Below, in pieces: positions 33,172 to 40,865 of a stretch of DNA of 49,304 nucleotides (position 1 is the first letter of the stretch; each line of letters begins with the position of its first letter). The notes beneath the pieces were generated by a model, which was not told the DNA's origin, searched no databases, and saw only the letters and a program-made list of their open reading frames with translations. The translations under genes and the position numbers were made by a program. This stretch comes from a virus, in IMG/VR virus record IMGVR_UViG_3300037245_002005, positions 1 through 49,304 of that record; one strand, written 5' to 3'.

Positions 33172-33514
33172 AAATAATTTCCTTTTCCTCTGTCTTATAA
33201 TCTATTAAATCAATATCACCATCTTCACGTTCTTTGGCAATATAAATTATGCAACCATCATTAATCATCATTGTCAAAATCTTAATCTGAACTTTTGACA
33301 GCTTATCATTAATGGTTTTAATCTCAACACCAAATGTTTTACCGTCTGGTGTACGCCAACCCATAGTATCAGGTGTTCCTGGTGGATAACCCAAATCTTT
33401 TATGGCTTGCCAACAACCACGAATCTTTTTTTTATGTGGTTCGTTTTTAAATAATTTTACTGAGCGGTAAGAAAAAAATATTCTTACCGCATTAGTAATG
33501 TCTTCTTTTGTCAA
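33161..33514 (-). CDS. VRR-NUC domain nuclease
   Basis: 117 aa, the size of a stand-alone VRR-NUC domain. Catalytic PD-(D/E)xK features are GTPD (46-49), EIK (64-66) and the conserved SKVQ (73-76). Proteins of this family cut DNA junctions or flaps and are common in phage replication modules. It lies directly after SSB. Confidence 0.82.
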   Translation of the reverse strand: MTKEDITNAVRIFFSYRSVKLFKNEPHKKKIRGCWQAIKDLGYPPGTPDTMGWRTPDGKTFGVEIKTINDKLSKVQIKILTMMINDGCIIYIAKEREDGDIDLIDYKTEEKEIIYVQ

Positions 33515-33520
33515 TTGTAT

Positions 33521-33961
33521 TTAAAAAGGAACATCACCTTCATTGATAGCGCCATTATTCCATTCTGGTTCAGGAATTGGAATATCATCTGGTGGTTGCC
33601 CTTGCTGCTGTCCTGTATACTGCTGCTGCTGCTGCCCACCTGCTGCTGCATCAGATTTCCCACCTATGAACTGAACGATACGAGCAATTATTTTAACTTT
33701 AGAACGGTTTTGTCCGTCCTTATCTTGAAACCTATCTTGGTGCAATCTTCCCTCAATAATACATTGACTTCCTTTTTTAAGAAACTTTGCAACATTATCT
33801 GCTGTTTTACTCCAAGCTGTTACATCAAAAAAAGAAACTTCACCTTCTTTCATTCCGTTGGATGCAATTGAAAAATTGCAAACTGATGTTTGATTTTTTG
33901 TATACGACAATTCAGGATCTCTTGTTAGTCGTCCTGCGCCTACCCATTCATTTATATCCAT
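33521..33961 (-). CDS. ssb: Single-stranded DNA-binding protein
   Basis: 146 aa. Residues 1-100 are an OB fold of the bacterial SSB type (INEWVGAGRLTRDPELSYT, FFDVTAWSKTADNVAKFLKK, then KGSQCIIEGRL). A Gln/Gly-rich linker (103-122) leads to an acidic tip ending DVPF, the host-interaction tail that recruits other repair proteins. It coats phage single strands in replication and annealing. Confidence 0.93.
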   Translation of the reverse strand: MDINEWVGAGRLTRDPELSYTKNQTSVCNFSIASNGMKEGEVSFFDVTAWSKTADNVAKFLKKGSQCIIEGRLHQDRFQDKDGQNRSKVKIIARIVQFIGGKSDAAAGGQQQQQYTGQQQGQPPDDIPIPEPEWNNGAINEGDVPF

Positions 33962-33965
33962 GCTT

Positions 33966-34271
33966 TTATTCCTTTAGTAATTTTTTTAATTCGGTATTTT
34001 CGTTTTTAACAAAACGATCAATATTAGTATTCCAATGTTCCATGAAACTATTCATCATTTCTTGCATATTGAAACCCCTGCCATCTTTCATATCATCAGG
34101 AAACATTGAAGGCAAATCATTTTTGATACTTCTGAAAACACTAACATCTTCAAGCTCAAATTTATCTAAAAAAGATAAGTTATGTTTCAATGATTTTAAT
34201 TTTCTGATATGGTCGTGGTGCATAACGACTTTTTCACTATCTGTTAGTTTGTATTCATTTTCATTTGGCAT
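33966..34271 (-). CDS. Hypothetical first gene of the replication operon
   Basis: 101 aa from ATG 34271, preferred over ATG 34277 because AGGA is well spaced only for the former. It is a soluble, helical protein (SEKVVMHHDHIRKLKSLKHN). It is the promoter-proximal gene before ssb and could be an annealing or regulatory helper, but no motif supports this. Confidence 0.5.
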   Translation of the reverse strand: MPNENEYKLTDSEKVVMHHDHIRKLKSLKHNLSFLDKFELEDVSVFRSIKNDLPSMFPDDMKDGRGFNMQEMMNSFMEHWNTNIDRFVKNENTELKKLLKE

Positions 34272-34286
34272 ATTCATTCCTAGATT

Positions 34287-34315
34287 ATTATATTATAAAT
34301 AACAATATTTGTCAA
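34287..34315 (-). promoter_or_regulatory. Consensus minus-strand promoter of the replication operon
   Basis: Reading leftward, TTGACA (34315-34310) and TATAAT (34292-34287) are perfect and 17 bases apart. The predicted start (about 34280) leaves a leader of only a few bases before the first ATGs. It is back-to-back with the plus-strand promoter at 34334. Confidence 0.82.
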
Positions 34316-34333
34316 ATTATTTATAAAAAAAGT

Positions 34334-34362
34334 TTGCAATAAACTTATAAATATGTTACAAT
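34334..34362 (+). promoter_or_regulatory. Divergent plus-strand promoter
   Basis: TTGCAA (34334-34339) and TACAAT (34357-34362) are 17 bases apart. The expected start (about 34369) is followed by the ribosome site AAAGGAG and ATG 34387. Its -35 lies 19 bases from the -35 of the opposite promoter, so the two may compete or share a regulator. Confidence 0.7.
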
Positions 34363-34386
34363 TCTACTATATAAAGGAGTTTCATT

Positions 34387-34554
34387 ATGAATGAAAAAAT
34401 TATTGCGTGGGCAAAGAAAAAGCCTAGGACAATTTGGGAAATTATGGATCATTTCAAGATACATCCATCTAAGCGTCAAACATTAAGAAGACGATTAAGT
34501 GAAAATAATATTACACTTAAGGAAGCACGTGGCAGAAGAAAAGAAGAATTTTAA
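34387..34554 (+). CDS. 55-aa winged-helix-like DNA-binding protein
   Basis: Ribosome site AAAGGAG, ATG 34387. Small, very basic protein with a helix-turn-helix/winged-helix pattern (RTIWEIMDHFKIHPSKRQTL, then RRLSENNITLKEARGR). As first gene of a short divergent operon opposite the replication genes it is the best candidate for an early regulator, although no repressor family is recognised. Confidence 0.65.
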   Translation: MNEKIIAWAKKKPRTIWEIMDHFKIHPSKRQTLRRRLSENNITLKEARGRRKEEF

Positions 34555-34729
34555 TAAATATCACAGAAAATTAAAACTCTTCTATAGGGTAGAAGGTAAT
34601 AAACTAATTTTTCAAGATGATGTTGTTTATAGTATTGCTGAAATTTATGTTTTAAGACAAAAAAAAGATTTTGATTATGATACAATACATAATGCAAAAA
34701 AAATATTTCAAGGGGTGGTTGTAGGATGA
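34529..34729 (+). CDS. Hypothetical protein, GTG start
   Basis: 66 aa starting at GTG 34529 (MAEEKKNFNK), which has AAGGA upstream; an earlier GTG at 34499 lacks this. Short mixed alpha/beta protein. It overlaps the winged-helix gene by 26 bases and the next gene by 4. Confidence 0.5.
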   Translation: MAEEKKNFNKYHRKLKLFYRVEGNKLIFQDDVVYSIAEIYVLRQKKDFDYDTIHNAKKIFQGVVVG

Positions 34730-34863
34730 AAAAAGTAAATTTTATAGTGTTTATACTTTGCGGAATTGCTGCTATTGGTAATTTTATTATGGGTGATCAA
34801 GAGTGGGGTATTTACCAAAGCGTGTTATCTATTGGTAATTTAATTTGTTGGCGTTTTACTTAA
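34726..34863 (+). CDS. 45-aa membrane peptide
   Basis: ATGA overlap with the gene before, with GTAGG as weak ribosome site. Contains two short hydrophobic stretches (NFIVFILCGIAAIGNFIMG and YQSVLSIGNLICW). Function unknown. Confidence 0.5.
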   Translation: MKKVNFIVFILCGIAAIGNFIMGDQEWGIYQSVLSIGNLICWRFT

Positions 34864-34879
34864 GTGATTTTTGATGTGT

Positions 34880-34966
34880 ATGAAAAAAAGCTTTTATAGA
34901 AAACTGTTCATAATTTACGTATTATTTTTTATTATTTGTGCTGCAGCTAAGATTTTAACTTTATAA
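34880..34966 (+). CDS. Possible 28-aa membrane peptide
   Basis: ATG 34880 opens a short frame (MKKSFYRKLF, then a hydrophobic stretch ending CAAAKILTL) with a poor ribosome site. It follows the plus-strand island and overlaps the end of the convergent gene by 20 bases. Uncertain. Confidence 0.3.
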   Translation: MKKSFYRKLFIIYVLFFIICAAAKILTL

Positions 34967-35252
34967 CAGTAACAATTCCAAAAACAAAGCCAGCTACAAT
35001 TCCAATTCCTGAAGAAACAAATATTTTACGTCTGGTATTTTTTTTGTTTAATTGATTCTGTTGTTTATATTTTTCGATTAATTCTAAATTTATCGGATGC
35101 AGTTTTACTATCTTTAAAAGCTCAGAACCTTCTTCAAAAGAAAAACAAATTTTATTGTCAATTACACTTGGTTCAAAGGTGCTATTAGTATTTGCGTTTA
35201 ATGTCACAAAACTGATTAAGCAGATCATTAATATTATCAGGCTTTTTTTCAT
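34947..35252 (-). CDS. Signal-peptide protein with C-terminal membrane anchor, lysis region
   Basis: 101 aa. It has a signal-peptide-like start (KKSLIILMICLISFVTLNAN), a periplasmic-type middle with a charged helix, and a C-terminal hydrophobic segment (about 79-97, GIGIVAGFVFGIVTVIKL). It overlaps the previous gene by 68 bases in another frame, as Rz1 overlaps Rz. It lacks a lipobox Cys, so it is not a standard outer spanin. It ends the right-arm operon. Confidence 0.5.
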   Translation of the reverse strand: MKKSLIILMICLISFVTLNANTNSTFEPSVIDNKICFSFEEGSELLKIVKLHPINLELIEKYKQQNQLNKKNTRRKIFVSSGIGIVAGFVFGIVTVIKLKS

Positions 35253-35403
35253 TCTTTACATCCTTTGCTTTTTTTTCTAGGTCAATTATATCTGCAATAA
35301 TTCCTGTGTTTGCTTTGTCAATTCTGTTTTTTTGTTTTCGTAATAACATTATTACTATTATTAAAATTAAGATAATGATTGTTAAAACTGCAACCGGACT
35401 CAT
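35185..35403 (-). CDS. Putative inner-membrane spanin-like protein
   Basis: 72 aa. The N-terminal membrane segment (VAVLTIIILILIIVIMLL) is followed by a basic, helical tail (KANTGIIADIIDLEKKAKDV). This matches the build of Rz-type inner spanins but is shorter than usual. It comes right after the holin candidate and overlaps the next gene in another frame. Called by topology and position. Confidence 0.45.
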   Translation of the reverse strand: MSPVAVLTIIILILIIVIMLLRKQKNRIDKANTGIIADIIDLEKKAKDVKNEKKPDNINDLLNQFCDIKRKY

Positions 35404-35606
35404 TTTTTACTCTCTGCAAATTTTTGAACAGCCTTGCCACCAATAGCAGCAATCCAACCCCACTTTATAAGATTCATATCATTATCAGATACATCAAGTC
35501 CTTTAAGTTTTAAGATTATCCACATTCCAATGCAGACAAAAAACAGAATGAAGGATAGTAGTCTACCCATTGAAAGTTTGTTGTTATCGTAAAAGAATTT
35601 TTTCAT
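35400..35606 (-). CDS. Putative holin
   Basis: 68 aa from ATG 35606 (ribosome site AAAGGGG). Two hydrophobic segments, about 13-31 (GRLLSFILFFVCIGMWIIL) and 44-60 (IKWGWIAAIGGKAVQ), are separated by a short acidic loop. The Lys-rich tail also fits a class II holin. It lies directly downstream of the endolysin. Confidence 0.6.
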   Translation of the reverse strand: MKKFFYDNNKLSMGRLLSFILFFVCIGMWIILKLKGLDVSDNDMNLIKWGWIAAIGGKAVQKFAESKK

Positions 35607-35608
35607 GT

Positions 35609-36040
35609 TCAACCCCTTTTTAATCTTCTATAACCAAGCAATCTATCCTTTGGATATGGCTTGATACAAACCTCGTTACCTTGATTACCGCCTAAAACAT
35701 TTATATTTTTAGAATCTTCATTTATATAAATGCCAACGTGACCCTTCCAGCCATCTTTGTTTTCTCGCCAAAAAATAACAATATCACCAAGAACAGGATC
35801 TTTTATTTCATTACCAACTTTTAACCAGGACCGAGCATTTAATTTTTTGCTCATATTTTTTTCTAGTCCAGATTTTAATGCACACCAATTAATAAAAGCA
35901 GAGCACCAAGGGGTTTCATCATTATCAATTTGTTTAAATCCGATTTCTTTAAAATAATTGACAACAACCGGATTATGTTTTTTACCAACAATTTCTTTTA
36001 CACCATACTGACTAAAGGCAACTTCAATTAATTTTTTCAT
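35609..36040 (-). CDS. Endolysin, NlpC/P60-CHAP-like (TIGR02594 type)
   Basis: 143 aa cysteine peptidase or amidase that cuts peptidoglycan. Catalytic Cys46 lies in TPWCSAFINWC and His101 in KGHVGIY. The early VAFSQYGVKEIVGKKHNP region and the LGGNQGNEV strand match the TIGR02594 family. No signal peptide, so release needs a holin. It ends next to the holin gene and overlaps the XhlA-like gene by 4 bases. Confidence 0.85.
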   Translation of the reverse strand: MKKLIEVAFSQYGVKEIVGKKHNPVVVNYFKEIGFKQIDNDETPWCSAFINWCALKSGLEKNMSKKLNARSWLKVGNEIKDPVLGDIVIFWRENKDGWKGHVGIYINEDSKNINVLGGNQGNEVCIKPYPKDRLLGYRRLKRG

Positions 36041-36459
36041 AAGACACCTAATTTTGATAATGTGGCAATAATAGCAACAATAACCCCAAAGGCAATGTAC
36101 AATGTTCTAACCGATGTTTTTATTTTCACTACTTCTATTTCGTTTTTTTCTGATTTTGTTTCATTGGTTTTATTTTTTGATTCACAGTCTTCAACTCTTT
36201 TTGTTAAGTCAGGTTTTTTTTCAATTGCATTAATTTTGTTGTAAAATTCTTCATGCTGTTTGTTATTTTTTACGCCTAAATTATTTAAATCTTTTTCGTA
36301 AACTTCAATTATTGTTTCAATCTTAATTAGTCGTTCAGTGTTATCGGTTGTTTTATCAACAAAATCTTTTAATAGAATTTTTATATCTCTGAATTCATTG
36401 TTTTGGTGCTTTTCGTATTGTTGAAACCATATTGGCGGATTAGTGTATTCATCTGACAT
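36037..36459 (-). CDS. XhlA-like coiled-coil membrane protein
   Basis: 140 aa. A long coiled coil (about 15-110: VDKTTDNTERLIKIETIIEV and others) ends in one C-terminal membrane segment (LYIAFGVIVAIIATLSKLGV). This is the build of XhlA/hemolysin-type holin partners. It lies between transglycosylase and endolysin genes. Confidence 0.6.
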   Translation of the reverse strand: MSDEYTNPPIWFQQYEKHQNNEFRDIKILLKDFVDKTTDNTERLIKIETIIEVYEKDLNNLGVKNNKQHEEFYNKINAIEKKPDLTKRVEDCESKNKTNETKSEKNEIEVVKIKTSVRTLYIAFGVIVAIIATLSKLGVL

Positions 36460-36491
36460 ATTACTAATTATACTCCATTTATTGTATTATT

Positions 36492-36683
36492 TCAAGTTAA
36501 ATTTGATAATTTAACAGCTTCTATTTTGTTGTTTTCTAGGTATAACTGAAAATCTTCCGTCCCTATATCGTGCATAAAGTCAGCTTCATTTAAATCAGGT
36601 ACATAGTATTTTACAATTCTTGTTGCTATTTTTAGTTTTTCTTTCAATGAACAAATTTCCTGTAACAAAATATCATCCACCAC
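36492..36683 (-). CDS. Small hypothetical protein
   Basis: 63 aa, tandem GTG start with GGAG upstream. Contains a helix (LQEICSLKEKLKIATRIVKY) and an acidic middle (DLNEADFMHD). It lies between two lysis genes. Function unknown. Confidence 0.45.
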   Translation of the reverse strand: MVDDILLQEICSLKEKLKIATRIVKYYVPDLNEADFMHDIGTEDFQLYLENNKIEAVKLSNLT

Positions 36684-36690
36684 AATATTT

Positions 36691-37170
36691 TCACTCCACC
36701 TCTACTATCCAAATATTATCATAAAATCGCAATACTTTTATTGTTCTGATCCAATAGGTTGTTTCAACTGGAATTATGTCTTTTAAATATGTAAAATTAT
36801 ATTTACCTTTTGCAGTGTTACCGCTACCCATATTATAAGCATTTACCATTTTAATTATGTTTCCATTGTAGAGAGTATACAGAAATTGAAAGAAGTACCA
36901 TTTGCCAACTTTCCTATTAATTTTTTTATTATATAAATCTTTTGTTTTGTAATTGTTCGAAGTCGCTTTGTTGTAATCAATTAATAAATCCGGCATAATT
37001 TGGCATAATCCAATAGCACCTTTTGGGCTGATAACAACAGAACCATTGACTGAATGAACGTTCCCTGTTTCGTGCTCAATGACATTATCAAACACAAAAT
37101 AATAGTAACCGTTGTATGAATAGCTGTAGATTGCAGATAGAAGTAAAACGAAAATTATTATTTTCTTCAT
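36691..37170 (-). CDS. Lytic transglycosylase (SLT-like), secreted
   Basis: 159 aa with N-terminal signal peptide (IIIFVLLLSAIYSYS). The catalytic domain has HETGN with Glu34, then SPKGAIGLCQIMP (49-61), and MVNAYNMGSGN near 108-118; these are the three SLT marks (E-S/T, GxxGLMQI, AYNxG). A secreted muralytic enzyme besides the endolysin could clear a path for assembly or aid lysis. Its start overlaps the preceding small gene. Confidence 0.82.
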   Translation of the reverse strand: MKKIIIFVLLLSAIYSYSYNGYYYFVFDNVIEHETGNVHSVNGSVVISPKGAIGLCQIMPDLLIDYNKATSNNYKTKDLYNKKINRKVGKWYFFQFLYTLYNGNIIKMVNAYNMGSGNTAKGKYNFTYLKDIIPVETTYWIRTIKVLRFYDNIWIVEVE

Positions 37171-37337
37171 TTATCAATTATACTTTTAATTTTATTCTCA
37201 GTCAAGCCACTTTTTTTAGCAAGTTCTTCTATTGTAGCTCCATATTTGATAGCATTTTTAACAGCTTTTTCAAAAAAGTCTTCAGTTATTTTTGCTGTTT
37301 CTGCAAGTGCTTCATCAAATTGTTTCAATTCTCTCAT
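37167..37337 (-). CDS. 56-aa helical, HTH-like protein
   Basis: ATG 37337 (MRELKQFDEALAETAK). The second half (IKYGATIEELAKKSGLTENK) reads as a helix-turn-helix of the 'ATIEELAKxxGLTxxxI' type. It overlaps both neighbours by 4 bases. Possible DNA-binding or membrane-linked regulator. Confidence 0.5.
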   Translation of the reverse strand: MRELKQFDEALAETAKITEDFFEKAVKNAIKYGATIEELAKKSGLTENKIKSIIDK

Positions 37338-37573
37338 AAAATTTCCTTGTCAAATTCATTCATTTTTTCATTATGCCTACCTATAGTAGAAAATTTTGTT
37401 TTATTAGGCTTGTTAGGTTTATTTTTTTCTGCATAAAGCTGCATGTGCAAACGTTCAATATAGTCACCAAGTGTATTTAATTTCATTTGATAGGCTTTTG
37501 TATTATCTTCAGTTATACCGTTTGTAGTGATTTCTTTTTTAAATAGTATTTCAATTTCAAATAATCGGTTCAT
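37334..37573 (-). CDS. Hypothetical protein after the structured island
   Basis: 79 aa with ribosome site AGGAA. Helical N-terminal half (FEIEILFKKEI, LNTLGDYIERLHMQLYAEK), followed by an Asn/Pro/Lys-rich linker. It directly follows the GC-rich structured stretch at 37612-37742, so its expression may depend on it. No family recognised. Confidence 0.45.
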   Translation of the reverse strand: MNRLFEIEILFKKEITTNGITEDNTKAYQMKLNTLGDYIERLHMQLYAEKNKPNKPNKTKFSTIGRHNEKMNEFDKEIL

Positions 37574-37611
37574 ATTTTGTTCCTGACTTTCGTTTTTCTC
37601 TGTAAATTATC

Positions 37612-37742
37612 GACCACCCATCGCCAAAGTAGGAGGGTGGAGGGGGTGGCCGAAAGTTACCAAGGCACTCCCAAATGAATTTGCCCTGGTAACTCTAACA
37701 ATTTTCTTAATGACTAGTTAAGACGGTGCCCCTTTTCAGGGG
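37612..37742 (-). promoter_or_regulatory. GC-rich structured RNA/DNA island
   Basis: This gene-free stretch (gap 37574-37751) contains three hairpins. GACCACCC (37612-37619) pairs with GGGTGGCC (37644-37651) with one G-U in the RNA of the minus strand. GTTACCAAGGCA (37656-37667) pairs with TGCCCTGGTAAC (37682-37693) with one mismatch and a 14-base loop. CCCC (37729-37732) pairs with GGGG (37739-37742). The plus strand also has a G-rich run at 37632-37649. Unlike the surroundings it is strongly GC-rich. Confidence 0.5.
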
Positions 37743-37751
37743 TGTTTATTT

Positions 37752-37997
37752 TTATGTAAAATCTGCAGCAAACTGTAAAGCTGCAATAATTTTTTTATTT
37801 TTATAATTTTCAATAGCTTCATTCATATTGTTGAAAAATTTACCCATACCTTTGTAGGCGTTATGTGAAGCATTTTTAATTACCACCTGAACTGAATCTT
37901 TTGATTTGCAAATACAAATATTTACATTTTCAACAGATACTTCAAACGAAGTGTAATCACCAACAGTTTCTTTATTACTTAATTTAATGTTTGTCAT
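37752..37997 (-). CDS. Hypothetical protein
   Basis: 81 aa from ATG 37997 (preferred over ATG 38003 for its spacing from AAGGA). Beta-like N-terminal half (YTSFEVSVENVNICICKSKD) and helical C-terminus (GKFFNNMNEAIENYKNKK). First gene after a consensus promoter and last before the structured island. Not recognised. Confidence 0.5.
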   Translation of the reverse strand: MTNIKLSNKETVGDYTSFEVSVENVNICICKSKDSVQVVIKNASHNAYKGMGKFFNNMNEAIENYKNKKIIAALQFAADFT

Positions 37998-38023
37998 AGT
38001 CATTTCCTTAATTGTTATAAGTA

Positions 38024-38052
38024 ATTATACACTGTTATTATTATTTTGTCAA
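38024..38052 (-). promoter_or_regulatory. Consensus minus-strand promoter
   Basis: Reading leftward, TTGACA (38052-38047) and TATAAT (38029-38024) are perfect and 17 bases apart. It drives 37997 and probably the lysis genes through the structured island. Very T/A-rich upstream sequence, as in the related promoters. Confidence 0.85.
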
Positions 38053-38090
38053 ACTTTTTTATCATTTTTTTGATATTTTTTATGTTTTTT

Positions 38091-38828
38091 TTAAAAAAGT
38101 GTTAATTGTTGTTTATGCAGATCTAGCCGTTTTTTTGCTATATCGTAAATTTTAACATCATTTTCAATGCCTATTCCGTTTCTTTTAGTATTATGGCATC
38201 CCACTAATGATGTACCGCTACCACAGGTAAAATCCAGCACTGTTTCACCTTCATTTGTATATGTATTTATAAAGTATTCTATTAATTTCACTGGTTTTTG
38301 TGTTGAATGTAATGATGAATTTTGAGTATCAGAAGAAACAGCTTGTATACTTCTTGGATATCTTGTAGTAGATTCATAATAATAGTTGTTTTTCATATCA
38401 CCATATACTTTAGTTTGATGGTGTTTATTTCGGCTTGATTGCTTTAATTTGTGTCCTGTTGTTTTTTGTGGATTATATGTGCATTGGTTTTCATAAAATA
38501 TGCTAATTATTTCATGGTTTCTCATTGGCTGTTTTTTGGCATTTAAAAAACCAGTTCCTTTTATTTTATCCCAAATCCAGTCATATTTGAAATTTTTTAT
38601 ATTTGACATTCTCAATGCACTTGAAAATGGTTCACTGCCAAATAAAGCAATTGCGCCATTATTTTTAATTACTCTATTTAGTTGTGGCCACATTAAGTCA
38701 AATGGAATTACAACATCCCATTTACATTGTGTTGTTCCATATGGAATATCAGCGCAAATGAAATCAATGCTTTTAGATGGTATAGATGGTAAAATTTTTA
38801 AACAATCACCATATATTAATTCAGTCAT
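38091..38828 (-). CDS. DNA adenine/cytosine-N4 methyltransferase (beta class)
   Basis: 245 aa. Catalytic motif DIPYG (27-31), then KWDVVIPFDLMWPQLNRV, and the AdoMet motif FTCGSGTSLVG near residue 205, hence beta class. FGSEPFSSALRMSN and YDWIWDK are typical of phage DAM-like enzymes of this size. The target domain is short. It follows the primase/helicase gene and is the second of three such enzymes in the genome. Confidence 0.88.
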   Translation of the reverse strand: MTELIYGDCLKILPSIPSKSIDFICADIPYGTTQCKWDVVIPFDLMWPQLNRVIKNNGAIALFGSEPFSSALRMSNIKNFKYDWIWDKIKGTGFLNAKKQPMRNHEIISIFYENQCTYNPQKTTGHKLKQSSRNKHHQTKVYGDMKNNYYYESTTRYPRSIQAVSSDTQNSSLHSTQKPVKLIEYFINTYTNEGETVLDFTCGSGTSLVGCHNTKRNGIGIENDVKIYDIAKKRLDLHKQQLTLF

Positions 38829-38834
38829 CTTTTT

Positions 38835-40862
38835 TCATCCCGAAAAAGGCCCACCTTCTTTTGCTTTACCTGGATAGAATTCAAACACTCTATCACCATT
38901 TTTATTTTTAAATCTAACATCTTTCATTCTTGATACTTCTTCATAAAATTTACTTTTCCCGTATGGTTTTTTATCGGCTTCTTCACTGCAGTATGTTTTA
39001 TATTTTTCGTATAAACTTCCACGTTGTTCTTCTACATTGTATTCATACCGCAAATACTTTTCATTGATGAAACCACGTACAGTATCACTTTTTTCAATCC
39101 AGGCTTGTTTTGCATCTGCAACCCATTTTGGGAGTGTAAAGTTGCTGCCATTTTTTAAGAATGATTTCCATCCCTGCATTGCAAGCCCTAATATAATAGG
39201 CCGTTCGTCAAATTGTCGTCCACTATGTTTACCTGCTTCTTTTCCTTTTGGTTCATTGCCAGATATTTTATCTCTTAACGCTGTATCAGGGTTTTCAATT
39301 CTATTTTTAAAAGGAAGGTAAATAACCCTACGTGCCAACCCTTCCATACCTTTTGTTATAAAATCAAAGTTAGAAACAAAGAACATTGCAATAGAAATAT
39401 TGACACCCTTATCAGGTTGTTTTTGTTTGTGTTCAACTGTAATCTGTTTTTGTCCTGAGAATGTTTTAATAAATGCTTCAGGAAGAACGCTATTTGTTTT
39501 CATATCCGGTTCAACATATACTTTGGATCCCCAAAAATCAGAACTTGCAAATCTATTATCCATCATTTCATCAATTGATCTTTCAAGGAAAAAGCTGTCA
39601 CCAATAATATCTTTTATTACATCAACAAAAAATGTTTTTCCAGTTCCTTCATTGCCATAAAGGCCAAAAAAGAATTCACGGGGTTTGATGGGGCTGATTG
39701 AATATGCAATTATTTGACTAAAGAATTCATATGTTTTTTTTCGTTCTGTATCTGATATTTCTAAGTCATAAGGAATGAAGTTATCAATAACATATTTATA
39801 GCAAGGTGCATCATTTATATCAACTTTTGTTAAATGCTTTTTATTAAATTCATAATCGCAGCAATGGACCGGGTATTTTTTTCTAAAAAAATCTTCATTT
39901 TCTTCTGCTCTATCAATCCATTCTGCCATCTTTCCTTTTTTAGATAAATAAATCATACCATTTTCTAAATGTATATAAGGACTAATTGCACTATCTTTAA
40001 ACGGGTTGCTATATATCCGGCAGGATGCATGTCGTCTGATAAATTCAATTGTATTATTGATAAATTTATTAATTGCTTGACCTTCTGCCCTGACATAATC
40101 AAGTAAAGAAGTTCCTATATCTTCACGATGTTCAGCAAACCACGTTTGGTAATTTGCTTTTATGTTTTCCATATCTTCTTTTATCCAGTGGTGCTCATTT
40201 TTCATATACTGCCAGAAGATACCATTTCTCTGCTCAAGACTTTCATCCCCATAAAATTCATTAATATATAATTTATAAAATTCATATGGGTCTGGTTCAC
40301 GTACATCCAACTGTGCAAGCTTTAAAATATCTGTAAATACTAAGCTATGATTTTCGCATTCAGAGAATTTACCTCTGGTAATAATTTTGGCATGTGGCAA
40401 TCTTTGTTTAATCTTCTTTGCAGATTTTTCATCTGTCCAAACTATAATATTTTCTATGTTAGTTAGCTTTTTCCAATTGCTATAACCAATAGTTTTAAAG
40501 TTACCACCACACCAAGATAAACCGTGCCAATCTTTTATTTTTTTCATAGCATCTTTTTCAGAATTTACTATAAAAACATTTTTACATTTTTCTGATATTC
40601 TGGTTACATTGAAAAGATTAATAGGTTTTATGTTTCTTGGTGTTGCTGGAATCCAGCCTGATTCAGAATAATAAAAAGTACGTGTTGATTTTTCAAATTC
40701 TGCAGCAACAAATTGTATCTGATCTGTGCTGTCTCTATATCCATAGAGTTTTTTATATTTACCGTGTTTGTTGGTCCAAAAATCAGAAGTTAGTTTTTTT
40801 TGTAATTCATTAATCTGTTCTTGCGTAACTGGATGTATTGCTTCAGGTAGTTCAGACGACAT
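38835..40862 (-). CDS. Primase/helicase with SF3 ATPase domain
   Basis: 675 aa, the main replication protein visible. The N-terminal part has a TOPRIM-like segment (VFIVNSEKDAMKKIKDW at about 97-112, then IIVWTDEKSAKKI at 139-151), suggesting primase or ligand binding. The C-terminal part is a D5/SF3-type helicase: GNEGTGKT (403-410), then MMDNRFASSDFWGSKVYVEP, then FVSNFDF and GMEGLARRVIYLPF (arginine finger region). No DNA polymerase gene is seen, so host polymerase is probably used. Confidence 0.85.
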   Translation of the reverse strand: MSSELPEAIHPVTQEQINELQKKLTSDFWTNKHGKYKKLYGYRDSTDQIQFVAAEFEKSTRTFYYSESGWIPATPRNIKPINLFNVTRISEKCKNVFIVNSEKDAMKKIKDWHGLSWCGGNFKTIGYSNWKKLTNIENIIVWTDEKSAKKIKQRLPHAKIITRGKFSECENHSLVFTDILKLAQLDVREPDPYEFYKLYINEFYGDESLEQRNGIFWQYMKNEHHWIKEDMENIKANYQTWFAEHREDIGTSLLDYVRAEGQAINKFINNTIEFIRRHASCRIYSNPFKDSAISPYIHLENGMIYLSKKGKMAEWIDRAEENEDFFRKKYPVHCCDYEFNKKHLTKVDINDAPCYKYVIDNFIPYDLEISDTERKKTYEFFSQIIAYSISPIKPREFFFGLYGNEGTGKTFFVDVIKDIIGDSFFLERSIDEMMDNRFASSDFWGSKVYVEPDMKTNSVLPEAFIKTFSGQKQITVEHKQKQPDKGVNISIAMFFVSNFDFITKGMEGLARRVIYLPFKNRIENPDTALRDKISGNEPKGKEAGKHSGRQFDERPIILGLAMQGWKSFLKNGSNFTLPKWVADAKQAWIEKSDTVRGFINEKYLRYEYNVEEQRGSLYEKYKTYCSEEADKKPYGKSKFYEEVSRMKDVRFKNKNGDRVFEFYPGKAKEGGPFSG

Positions 40863-40865
40863 ATT

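Noticed and set aside
37739-37751. CCCC/GGGG hairpin followed by T-rich sequence as plus-strand terminator
   Set aside because: Stem of only four pairs and no plus-strand gene upstream; kept only as a part of the structured island.
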